Source of the DNA: JBPESP01 sp051710585
GTDB lineage: Bacteria > Pseudomonadota > Gammaproteobacteria > Enterobacterales > Enterobacteriaceae
NCBI GenBank assembly: GCA_051710585.1
Contig: JBPESP010000002.1
Location: 124,001 to 188,000, forward strand
Length of the DNA: 64,000 bases
Reading direction: 5' to 3'
In this document: piece by piece, positions 53,326-62,560 of the stretch
Layout: each line of letters begins with the position of its first letter
Position numbering within the stretch: position 1 is the first letter of the stretch
Made by a program: the position numbers and the translations under genes
The notes under the pieces: generated by a model
Databases searched by the model: none
Told to the model about the DNA's origin: nothing
Seen by the model: the letters and a program-made list of their open reading frames with translations, nothing else

Positions 53326-56300
53326 CTACGTGCCGCCAGTGAATAACGAATCGATCTCATCGATTAGAGCGCTATCCGGACAGCAGTAATAAATACCATT
53401 CTTTGACTGCATCAGATCAACGCCGCGCAGAAACAGATAATACACGCCGCCGAAATCACGTGAATAGTGATAGTCCGTCAGACGGTGACGTAGATAGCGA
53501 TGCAGCGCCAGTGTATACAATTGATATTGCAGATCATAGCGGTGATCAATTATAGCCTGCTCCATCGCTGGCTGAGTGTAAGCAACACTCTCTTCCCCTA
53601 GCCAGTTAGATTTATAATCCAGTAAGTAATAACGGCCCCGCCAGCGGAAAACAAGGTCAATAAACCCCTTCAGCATTCCCTTAATCTGTGGAAAATCCAG
53701 CGGCGGACAACGTGCCGACAGCGGATCGTAGTACTTACAGATCTGATCCAGGTCAGGCGCCTGTACTAATGCATCGACGGGTAAATAAAATTTCAGTTCA
53801 GCCCGCCGACTATCAGGCGTTAAACGCGCAAGAGACAACGAGCCGTTGTCCAGTGGCATAGTGATAATTTTTTCCATCCATTCTGTCATCACCATCAACC
53901 AACTAGCGTCAATACCATTTTGTGCCAACTGTTCGCTAAGCCACTGCAGATCCAGTGGCTGATTAAAATCCAGCTTTTCAAACAGGCCATGCAAAAACAT
54001 CCCTGGCTTAGTGCCACGCGGAAAGGTATGCGGCGTTAGCTGCAATGTCTCCTGTTGCTTCCCCTCCCCTAGGGTGTCCATATCCAACCGTGGCTGTAAC
54101 TTCATCACCACCGAGTTGCTGCCGTGCCGTTGCAATTCAGAATAGCTGGTAACACGCCAGGGATCGCTCGCTGGTTCAGACCAGCATCGAGCGCTTAGAG
54201 CTTGCGTTAACGGTGGCGTAACTTTAAGCGGTTGCGCTGAAACGGGCTGTACCTCACATAAAACAATATCGCTACCGGCACGATTTACCAGTGTTGCTAA
54301 CTGTTCCCGCAAATCATTGGCATCACCGTTTTGGCCCTGCTGAATCAGATAACCTAGAGCGCTTAAATGCAGATCGCTAGCACCAATTTTTTTACGATTA
54401 CCACGATACAGTGGCGCTATGCCAAGACTGCAATGATAAATAGAGCGCGTTAGCGCCACGTACAGCAACCTCAAATCCTCTGCAAGCCGCTCCTCCTCCG
54501 CCAGTTGTAAACTCTCCCGCGCCGCGCGAAGATCTAGCGAGGCCCTGTAAACTTTGCGATCGTGAAATAGCGGCCGCTTTTGTACCCGAAAATTAGCTAT
54601 GAACGGTAAAAATACAACCGGGAATTCCAGCCCTTTCGATTTATGTATTGTGATGATTTTTACTAGATGACGATCGTTTTCTAGCCGCAATTGTTGATTC
54701 GCCGCCTGCGGATTAGGAGACGCTATTTGTAGCGCCAACCAGCGAACAAGAGCATATTCGTTCTCCAGCTGTGTCGAGGCTTCCTGTAACAATTCGCCCA
54801 AATGAAGGATATCAGTCAATCGGCGTTCGCCACCCTGGCTAGCTAAAAGGTTTTCCGCAATACGATAGTTTATCATCATCTGACGCAGCATCGGTAATAC
54901 GCCGTTTTTTTGCCAATGATGGCGATAGCCAGCGAACTCCTCAACCCGCTGTTCCCAGGAATTTTCATCGTTGTTTAGCGCGTAAATAGCGATAGCATCG
55001 AAACCTAACAGGGTAGTAGCCAATGCAGTACGCAATACGGTATCCTTTTCAGGTGTCAATACTGCCTGCAAAACCCACAGCAGTTCGCGTGCTTCGGACG
55101 TGTCAAAGACGCTATCCAAGTTAGATAAATACACCGCCGGGATCATCAACGACACCAGCGCATCGCGTATCAATATCGCCTCGTATTTGTTTCGTACTAG
55201 CACTGTAATATCCGACGCTTGCAAAGGCTTCCGGCCCCGGCGGCTTTCCAACCAAGCTTCTCCTGCATGCGCTGCGTGAAGCCAATTGCAGATAGTAACG
55301 GCACATTGCTGCGCCATACACTGTTGGTATTCGCTTACACCCACACCATTTCCTGGCTGTAGCCAAACGCGCAACGCCGGCTGTGGCTCTCGTTTCACTA
55401 GTAGTCGCAAACAGGCATTAACTTCCGCAGCAGTAGCTGGCAAAAAGGGGATCGCACTAAAAATAAATGGCGCTGATAGGCTTTGAAACAGCTGATTTAC
55501 CGCATTTATCATCCCCGGCGTGGAGCGCCAATTGGTATTAAGGGTATAGTGAGCGTCTACTTCACTGCGGGCACGCATATAGGTAAAAATATCCGCGCCA
55601 CGAAATGCGTAGATTGCTTGTTTCGGGTCTCCTATTAGCAATAAGGCACAATCAGGTTTAGCGCCATATATGCGCCAGGCAATATGGTATTGTTGTAAAT
55701 CAGTATCCTGAAACTCATCAATCATCGCCACCGGGTAACGTAAGCGCACTGATTCGGCCAAGGCTTCACCACTATGGCCAGCCAACGCCTGCTCTAAATG
55801 GCTTAGCAAATCATCGAATCCCAGCTCTGCCCGTCTCCATTTTTCCTGCTTAAGTCCTTGACGGATCTCTACTAGCGCCATTGTAAAAATTAGATCGCGC
55901 AGAGACGTCTTGTGCTGATAAAAAGCCTGTACTGCAAAGAAGAGTGTATGGTAAGGTGGATCGCCAGCGGTTGTTTTTCTTGCCAATACAGCGTTTGTAA
56001 ACCGTTTCATCTCATCAGGAACCTGATAATCAACGGTGGGCTGTTCCGCCCAGAGATTAATTTTCGCAAGCCAGGATAGTAGGTTTTTACTGCTATAAAT
56101 TCGACGGTCGAGTTTGTGGGCGTTAAAAATTGCCGGGATCTCCGCCGCCGCCGCACTCCACTGTCGCTTAAGGTCGTTAATATCAGCAATGATACGTGCA
56201 TGACGTGCTAGGATGGACTCACTTAGCTCCGGTGGAGCATGCACCTCCGGCAGCTCTCCCTGCAGATAGGGGCACAATTCCGCTAATAGGTTTTCCGGCC

Positions 56301-56871
56301 CTTCCCAGTACTGCTGTACCATACGCGCAACCTCCAGCGGCAATGGATAGCAATGGCGACGCCAGAAGTCAGCGCTCACCTGCTGGCGTAGAACTTTTTC
56401 TTCTTCCAAAAAAGTTTTTTTAAAAAACATCCCTGATTCGATGACCTTGTAGTTCAATATACGCTGACAAAAGCCATGAATGGTAAATATCGACGCCTCA
56501 TCCATCTGTCGCTCCGCCGTCAGCAAATGCAAAGCGGCAAGCCTATGATTATCGAGCTGCGCCAACAGTGCCGCTAGTAATGGATCATCGCTTTTACCGC
56601 GTATGCAAGCCAGCCGCAACTGGTGGATATTGTCTTTAATACGGCCGCGTAGCTCCTCAGTGGCAGCTTCTGTAAAGGTTACCAACAATATTTCTTCGAC
56701 GCTTAAGGGGCGAGAAAACGCCGAAGCTCCGCGCAGGCCGAGCAGCAAACGAAGATAAAGCGTGACTATGGTGTAAGTTTTTCCCGTACCCGCCGACGCT
56801 TCGATAAGGTGGGTACCCTGCAGCGGTAATGTCAGGGGATCAAGGGTCTCAGTGGTCTTCAATACGTTCAT
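53326..56871 (-). CDS. recB: Exodeoxyribonuclease V beta subunit (RecB)
   Basis: RecB is the 3'-5' helicase and the sole nuclease of RecBCD and loads RecA after Chi. The protein has 1181 residues (E. coli 1180). Start MNVLKTTETLDPLTLPLQG, with AAGGA just upstream; Walker A EASAGTGKTYTIVTLYLRLL; UvrD-box pieces FTEAATEELRGRI, FTIHGFCQRIL, MIDEFQDTDLQQY, LLIGDPKQAIYAFRGAD, TIHKSKGLEFPVVFLP, LLYVALTRS. The nuclease domain keeps FLHGLFEKLDF (His) and GFIDLVFRWRGRYYLLDYKSNWLG with the D..DxK triad (E. coli D1067, D1080, K1082). It is fully open, which for a 3.5-kb gene in this setting implies selection. Confidence 0.97.
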   Translation of the reverse strand: MNVLKTTETLDPLTLPLQGTHLIEASAGTGKTYTIVTLYLRLLLGLRGASAFSRPLSVEEILLVTFTEAATEELRGRIKDNIHQLRLACIRGKSDDPLLAALLAQLDNHRLAALHLLTAERQMDEASIFTIHGFCQRILNYKVIESGMFFKKTFLEEEKVLRQQVSADFWRRHCYPLPLEVARMVQQYWEGPENLLAELCPYLQGELPEVHAPPELSESILARHARIIADINDLKRQWSAAAAEIPAIFNAHKLDRRIYSSKNLLSWLAKINLWAEQPTVDYQVPDEMKRFTNAVLARKTTAGDPPYHTLFFAVQAFYQHKTSLRDLIFTMALVEIRQGLKQEKWRRAELGFDDLLSHLEQALAGHSGEALAESVRLRYPVAMIDEFQDTDLQQYHIAWRIYGAKPDCALLLIGDPKQAIYAFRGADIFTYMRARSEVDAHYTLNTNWRSTPGMINAVNQLFQSLSAPFIFSAIPFLPATAAEVNACLRLLVKREPQPALRVWLQPGNGVGVSEYQQCMAQQCAVTICNWLHAAHAGEAWLESRRGRKPLQASDITVLVRNKYEAILIRDALVSLMIPAVYLSNLDSVFDTSEARELLWVLQAVLTPEKDTVLRTALATTLLGFDAIAIYALNNDENSWEQRVEEFAGYRHHWQKNGVLPMLRQMMINYRIAENLLASQGGERRLTDILHLGELLQEASTQLENEYALVRWLALQIASPNPQAANQQLRLENDRHLVKIITIHKSKGLEFPVVFLPFIANFRVQKRPLFHDRKVYRASLDLRAARESLQLAEEERLAEDLRLLYVALTRSIYHCSLGIAPLYRGNRKKIGASDLHLSALGYLIQQGQNGDANDLREQLATLVNRAGSDIVLCEVQPVSAQPLKVTPPLTQALSARCWSEPASDPWRVTSYSELQRHGSNSVVMKLQPRLDMDTLGEGKQQETLQLTPHTFPRGTKPGMFLHGLFEKLDFNQPLDLQWLSEQLAQNGIDASWLMVMTEWMEKIITMPLDNGSLSLARLTPDSRRAELKFYLPVDALVQAPDLDQICKYYDPLSARCPPLDFPQIKGMLKGFIDLVFRWRGRYYLLDYKSNWLGEESVAYTQPAMEQAIIDHRYDLQYQLYTLALHRYLRHRLTDYHYSRDFGGVYYLFLRGVDLMQSKNGIYYCCPDSALIDEIDSLFTGGT

Positions 56872-56879
56872 TTTCCTTA

Positions 56880-57030
56880 GGTTGCATCAACACGAGCAAT
56901 CGCCGCGAGCAATTGGATCGCCTCCTTATCGCCCTCAGCATCCACACAGTTATACCGTTATACAGCCGCAAGAACTGATACTTGCCTCTAATTCTGACTG
57001 CTTTCATGGAGAGCTTCTCTTATCGGATAC
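56880..57030 (-). pseudogene. ptrA: Possible scrap of ptrA (protease III)
   Basis: E. coli has the 2.9-kb ptrA between recC and recB. Here the two are 370 bp apart. A minus-strand stretch near 56955-57010 reads KYQFLRLYNGITVWML, reminiscent of the N-terminal PtrA segment QYQAIRLDNGMVVLLV. No zinc motif or later part remains. Synteny supports it; the sequence match is short. Confidence 0.5.
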
Positions 57031-57239
57031 TACCTATTTGCACCCATCCTAGCGTAGTTTCGCTCATAAAAAACTAAAGCGAAGCATAATAACTTATTAA
57101 CTAGTCTCAATACCCCTCTCTAATACCTGCTTTGCGGGGGAGTTCGTTCCTGACAGATTTTTTATAGTAACACTCACGTGTAAACTCAAAAGTTACGAGG
57201 CATATATCCGTTATCAACTGTGCCCTTTGCAAGCCTAGT

Positions 57240-60200
57240 TCAGTCTTTCTTTTTACGCTTCTCAGAATCAGTCTGCGCTAGATTAAACACAAAGAGTGGT
57301 AGCAAATAACGTTCGGTAGCTGAGATAATCGCCTCAATATGTTGTTGATCTAGCTGGTGCATTAACCGTTTCAGATAAGGATCCTTACCTTCGCCGGGAA
57401 CGTGGGCATTCCCCTGCCAGGCCTGGATAAGCTTATCACGCGCCTGCTCCTGGTGACTCTCATCCCAATTAATGCGCTGCGTCTTCCGGTTGTAGCAGTG
57501 GTTCAACCATGCTTCCCCTGAACGCGGCAACAGCAAAAGCGGCACCGTCATTCCATGACAGTAGCCGGAAATCAATGAAAGTAAAAATACTTTTGCTTGA
57601 GTGGCAGGCAGTGGCGCAAAATGCCACTCGCCGCGCATGCCGAACATCCGGCTCGCACCTTCGCCACCCATAGCGCAGTACGCCAAATGCTCCAGCCACA
57701 GCAACAAGCCATCGCTAGCCGATAACACACCGGGATGCCAGCGTAGCAGACCGTTCTTCTGCACATGTGGTAACCAGCCAGAAAATGTGATGTTCTCCAA
57801 TGTTAGATCGACCTCAAGACTATACGATTCCGGTAATCGCCATGTTCGTACTTGCTTAGCTAGCACTGCCATATCTTGACACTGTTTAGCCCAATAAAGC
57901 TCACCGAAAGCGCCATAGGGCAAAATACCAGCAGCACGCACTTGGCTAAATAGCCAGTCGGTACTTTCCCCGTTGATAAGCGAGTTTACTAGTCTTTTAT
58001 TAAGTTGATAGCGAGTCAAACCGTCAATAATAAAAGGTTCGTCCGTCGCTAGCTCAAGCGATCTCTGGTGGAAAGACACTGCAAGACGCTGTACAAACCA
58101 AGCGCAAACCGGGTGGCGATAAAAGCGCATTAACTCATCCAGCGCTAGCGTCTCATAGGGTGGTACCTCTGTTAATGGAGCGACAAAATCTGGCTGCGGC
58201 TCGCCACCTGCGCTGGCGGCCGGCAGCCACTCAGCGGCAAAACTTTGCTTTTCGCTATCGGGCAGAAAATTTTCCGGCGCAAAAGGCATGCGGCTATACC
58301 ACTGCCGAATATGTGCACTCACCCGGTCTGCGCTGCTTTCATTATCGGCGCGCTCATCGCCGGGCAAGTAAAAACTTTGAGCAATATAATCGCTCAGTTC
58401 GCTCACGAGTATTGATGGATAGCGCAAAGTATTATCCTGGATAGCGCGGCCGATAAAACTGATATATAGCCGCTGCTGCGCGGACATCAACGCCTCTAGG
58501 AATAAGTAACGGTCATCATCACGTCGGCTATAATCACCGCATCGGGGTTGCTGCGCCATAAGGTCAAATCCCTCCGGGGGTAATGTGCGCGGATAAACGC
58601 CGTCATTCATACCCAGCAGACACACCACCTTAAAAGGAATAGAACGCATAGACATTAACGTACAGAAATTAATGCTCCCAGCTAGAAAACACTGGCTAAC
58701 CCGCTCCTGATCTAAGCGTACAGCTAGTTCATCTTGTAAAATCTTCACTGGTACCGGTTGATTATATCCTACCTGCAAACCGCACTCTAGCAACTGCCGC
58801 CACTGTTTTTCTAGTAGTGCCAGTGCTACTTCTGCTTCAGCGTCTGGCATAAAGAAATCCTTACTCATTTCACGGGCACAGCCTAACCAAGCGTCTAGTA
58901 ACCGGGGTTGAGAAAGCCGGCTACGCCACTGGCGTAGCTGCGTTAAGAATTCTGCTAACTGTCCAACTAAACCGGCTACCAAACCGCTGGATGCGTCATA
59001 AGGTAAAATACCCTGCCAGTTACCGCTTTCACTATCCATGGCGTAGCCTAGCAGCATGCGCGTAAGCCCAAACTGCCAGGTATGCTGACCGGTAGTGGGT
59101 AGCATCAATTCACGCAAGGTATCATCGTCCAATCCCCAGCGGATACCGGACTCCGCTACCCACTGGCGCAACAATTCAAGGCCCTGCTCATTGATAGCGA
59201 AACGGGCAGCCAGCGCTGGAACCTCTAGAAGTGCTAGAACCTGCTCAGCGACAAACCGACTGTACGGTAACTCCAGGAGGGTAAGAAATGCCGATAGAAC
59301 TGGATGGGGATGGCGCGCTAGACAGTCAGAAATGGCGAAAGGTAAATAGCGTTCCCCGGCAGTATTACCGAATACCGCTTGTATTGCTGGCGTATAACGG
59401 TCTATGTCGGGTATCATAACGATGATATCACGCGGTCGTAGTGTAGGATCCTCCGTGATCATCGCTAGCAGGTTATCGTGCAGGACTTCCACTTCTCGCT
59501 GAGGGCTATGGCAGACGTGCAGGCTCACTGAACGATCGTCAGGCCTCAGCCGACGCTTGCCACCGCCCTGCTCGGATATTTTGGAATCTATACCAATCAC
59601 AGTGTGATCCTCAAGTATTAGGATATCACGCTGCAGAAGGCTCAGTACTGTATCCTCCGCCGGTTCAACAAAGGCATCTATTTCTGCAATACCATCCATC
59701 TGAGCTAGAAGATAGAGGTTATCGCTCCCTTGCTTACCCCAGGAGGCGAGCAAAGGATTACTGATTTTCTGTTCTCCAAGCTCATTGAACAGCGGCGTAT
59801 CAACCTGCTCAGGGAGTCGAAATAGCGCCTGCTCAGTTTGCTGCTGATAGTGCCGGCGAGGACGGTGTAACAACCGCGCTAGAAAAACGCGATCGCGTAT
59901 ACCCCCCCAGTAATAACGGCACGGATTCGTAAATAGTAGGTGAATATCGATATAACAGCTAAGCGCCTGCAACGCTTTTAAATAGGCGGGCGGTAGAGCC
60001 GAGATACCGAAGATAAATACCCTCTCGGGTAGTTCCTGCTGCCACTTCTGTCTTTCCGTTAGAGTCTGTATAAAACGCTGATAAAGATTAGAACAGTGCC
60101 ACAGCGGCTCCCCTGCATGTTCCATATCCGCTATCAATGCCTGCCAAAGCGGGGCCTGCCACCGTTGCGCCTCTCCCGCGCTGTCAATCAATTCACCACG

Positions 60201-60650
60201 TTGCCAGCTTTCCAGCCAATCAGGGCGGTATAGCAAATATTGGTTAAACAGATCGGCTATCTTAGTTGCAAACTGAAAACCTTTACGCTTATCCTTATCG
60301 TTATGCAGATAGTCGCCTATCACTGCAAAATTAGGATGCTGACACAGGCGCGGCAACAGTCCCATTAATCGCCAAGTCATCACTGGTTTTGCAAACGCGC
60401 TTTCATATGGAATATCAGGAAAAACGCGGGTAAACATTTGCCAGATAAAGCTGGAAGGCAGCGGAAAATCGATATTAGCCGCAATGCCGAACTGTGCCGC
60501 CAGTTCCATCTCTATCCACTGTGCCATGCCTTTGCTTTGCACCAGAATAATTTCAGGTTGGAACGGATCGCGAAGCCGTTGCCCTGTAATCAACGCGGCG
60601 GCAAGTGTATTAAGCCGATTTAACTGATTAGAATGATAAACGGTAAACAT
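57240..60650 (-). CDS. recC: Exodeoxyribonuclease V gamma subunit (RecC)
   Basis: RecC splits the duplex and scans the 3' strand for Chi. From ATG 60648-60650 (MFTVYHSNQLNRLN), with GAGGAG upstream, it has 1136 residues (E. coli 1122) and is collinear: FGIAANIDFPLPSSFIWQMF, VFIFGISALPPAYLKALQAL, LLFTNPCRYYWG, FHVCHSPQREVEVLHD-like (LHVCHSPQREVEVLHD), CTLMSMRSIPFKVV, LLGMNDGVYPR and the EHLAYCAMGG segment. At E. coli Chi-recognition positions it keeps Q38, Q44, L64, W70, D133, L134 and R142 but has K at 40, N at 136 and C at 186. The upstream ATG at 60752 adds 34 residues without homology. A 3' tail rich in Lys (SEKRKKKD) extends beyond E. coli. Confidence 0.96.
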   Translation of the reverse strand: MFTVYHSNQLNRLNTLAAALITGQRLRDPFQPEIILVQSKGMAQWIEMELAAQFGIAANIDFPLPSSFIWQMFTRVFPDIPYESAFAKPVMTWRLMGLLPRLCQHPNFAVIGDYLHNDKDKRKGFQFATKIADLFNQYLLYRPDWLESWQRGELIDSAGEAQRWQAPLWQALIADMEHAGEPLWHCSNLYQRFIQTLTERQKWQQELPERVFIFGISALPPAYLKALQALSCYIDIHLLFTNPCRYYWGGIRDRVFLARLLHRPRRHYQQQTEQALFRLPEQVDTPLFNELGEQKISNPLLASWGKQGSDNLYLLAQMDGIAEIDAFVEPAEDTVLSLLQRDILILEDHTVIGIDSKISEQGGGKRRLRPDDRSVSLHVCHSPQREVEVLHDNLLAMITEDPTLRPRDIIVMIPDIDRYTPAIQAVFGNTAGERYLPFAISDCLARHPHPVLSAFLTLLELPYSRFVAEQVLALLEVPALAARFAINEQGLELLRQWVAESGIRWGLDDDTLRELMLPTTGQHTWQFGLTRMLLGYAMDSESGNWQGILPYDASSGLVAGLVGQLAEFLTQLRQWRSRLSQPRLLDAWLGCAREMSKDFFMPDAEAEVALALLEKQWRQLLECGLQVGYNQPVPVKILQDELAVRLDQERVSQCFLAGSINFCTLMSMRSIPFKVVCLLGMNDGVYPRTLPPEGFDLMAQQPRCGDYSRRDDDRYLFLEALMSAQQRLYISFIGRAIQDNTLRYPSILVSELSDYIAQSFYLPGDERADNESSADRVSAHIRQWYSRMPFAPENFLPDSEKQSFAAEWLPAASAGGEPQPDFVAPLTEVPPYETLALDELMRFYRHPVCAWFVQRLAVSFHQRSLELATDEPFIIDGLTRYQLNKRLVNSLINGESTDWLFSQVRAAGILPYGAFGELYWAKQCQDMAVLAKQVRTWRLPESYSLEVDLTLENITFSGWLPHVQKNGLLRWHPGVLSASDGLLLWLEHLAYCAMGGEGASRMFGMRGEWHFAPLPATQAKVFLLSLISGYCHGMTVPLLLLPRSGEAWLNHCYNRKTQRINWDESHQEQARDKLIQAWQGNAHVPGEGKDPYLKRLMHQLDQQHIEAIISATERYLLPLFVFNLAQTDSEKRKKKD

Positions 60651-61504
60651 AAACTCCTCACTATGGATGCCATAGCCCTGGGACACACTGACTACCTGCG
60701 CCAACTCTATCGTTGTTAGCTCGGAATAAAAGTGATCACTTGTGTATTGCACTACTGGATCCCTATAAACTCACTTGTTTAAACTGATGTGCTCATCAGT
60801 ATCTGCAATGACCGTGGTGGTAATAACCCCCCCGAAGGCAGACTTAACTGCAGGTATGTTTAATTAAGATAATCCGCCAACTGCATGGTAGAGCTAGCAC
60901 GTCTGCAGTCACCGACTAACGGATTAACTCCAACCATTAATTCTTCAGGCTTAATGCCAACGTAACATCTTGTAGCACCGCTAAAAACCGCCAGTTTCTG
61001 CTGATACTCCAGAAACCCCATCATCTTGATGAAACGCACAACACCATTGATAATAACGCCCCTGCTAGAACAACACACTGCTTCTGGATAGGATATATAG
61101 TATGGCGCACGGTCGAGAGGGGAGGTTAGCTCTTATGTTATTATGATTGCGGCGGGGCCCTTCCTTCGTAGGTATATTGAGCGTTCTGTTTTCTTATAGA
61201 AGAATAACGTCTTTCCTAGAAGATTAAGTATCTTGTTTATTTCAGATAAAACGTCGCGTTAAAACTAGCGCCAGCGTCTTTTTTTTTATCACTGTAGATT
61301 ACTCTTCTCTCATGGGAACGTGCCACATCGCTTATCGTTTATCCAAAGTCAAAATCTAACAAACTATTGCGCTACGCCCGGAGGAAATAGGTAAGTGCTG
61401 TATTTAGAAACACCTTAGACAGAAAAGGATCCCCAGCGCTGGAAGCGAATAAACAACAGCATAAACACTCGGTACCGACATAAGGAACTTTTGCAGTGAT
61501 ACAA
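60651..61504. other. Eroded tract upstream of recC
   Basis: E. coli has ppdC, ygdB, ppdB, ppdA and thyA here; none is recognised. A minus-strand frame at 60860-61078 (72 codons) has a protein-like composition (MMGFLEYQQKLAVFSGATRC) but no match I know. The recC promoter presumably lies just above 60650. Confidence 0.5.
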
Positions 61505-62560
61505 AAGATTCTGGACTAATGTACGGTTAATTCTGGATTCTTTTAAGTTCTAAAATGTTTTTTCTTGGTAGAATAGAATTATTTGCAAAAATAATCAGGT
61601 TAAATTTATGAAGATTTTTAACGATATATCTTATTTCTAGAATTTCATAAAATTAAATAATTATTTTTCCTATTATTGGTGTTTGTCAGAACTACTAATG
61701 ATAGTATATTTTAAAAGCGAAACTCTATACCATATTCTTGAACTTTCTAGTAAGGAAGATTTTAGTGCTTAACTAAAATTAAGCACCGCATTAGTTTTTT
61801 AGTATATACTTTTGATTTATTTTGTTAAGAATACAGAGTTACATTCGTGCAGGCTGAACGCAATGTAATATCCAACAAGTTGTTAATATCTCACGATATA
61901 GCATATAATTTCATGAGCTGCTTCGCTGGAGTTTGTTTAGCCCTTTAATTGGCATCCACTCGTTTTTCAGATTTCTGCAGAAGCAATTTATCGGCTACTA
62001 TCCCAATACCTACCACGTTGACTTATGCTTTTCTTAAAACGCTAGTGACATGCTAACTGTCGGAACTACCTGCTCGTATAGTGACACTATGAAATATCAC
62101 TCTGACTGCTTTATACCCAACGTTTCTCAGTCTAGATATACATCACATCACCGTATTATACCTAGTTTAGCTTCATTTCAGATAACTGACACACTCAAGA
62201 TAATTAGGATCGCAAAATCCTCGTGACCACCATATTGATACCTATGCGCTATCTGCTAAAATTGACCATACCCAATTCTTTAATGACCCCGGCTGAGAGC
62301 CAGTTCTGCCAATCCGGAAAGCCTCTTTGTATTGAGCCATGGTGCGATACTTTTACACCAGCTGTACATCAATGGCTGATACTGTGTAGTATATAAACCT
62401 AACTGCATAATACCCTTTTTCTTTGAGCTTAGGTATTTCGATCTATTTTGGGTTGTGAGAGAAACTTTCAGCGTTTCCCTCTTTTGTGTAAGAAGACAAA
62501 CATCCATAACTTTTGCTGCTTGCGGGATGGTATAATATTGATTAACCATTATTTGAGTGC
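61505..62560 (-). mobile_element. Degraded IS3-family insertion sequence (copy D)
   Basis: Terminus at about 61508-61560 matches the left end of copy A (26450-26505). The transposase runs on the minus strand: an orfA-like start near 62549 (NQYYTIPQAAKVMDVCLLT), the KRLSGLAELALSRG segment equivalent to copy C SGLAGSWLAAG, then the segment 62178-62280 that is the reverse complement of copy C 50340-50445. Further on, toward 61860, are the FSEA..KLHEII-type C-terminal scraps. All frames are broken. Confidence 0.78.
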
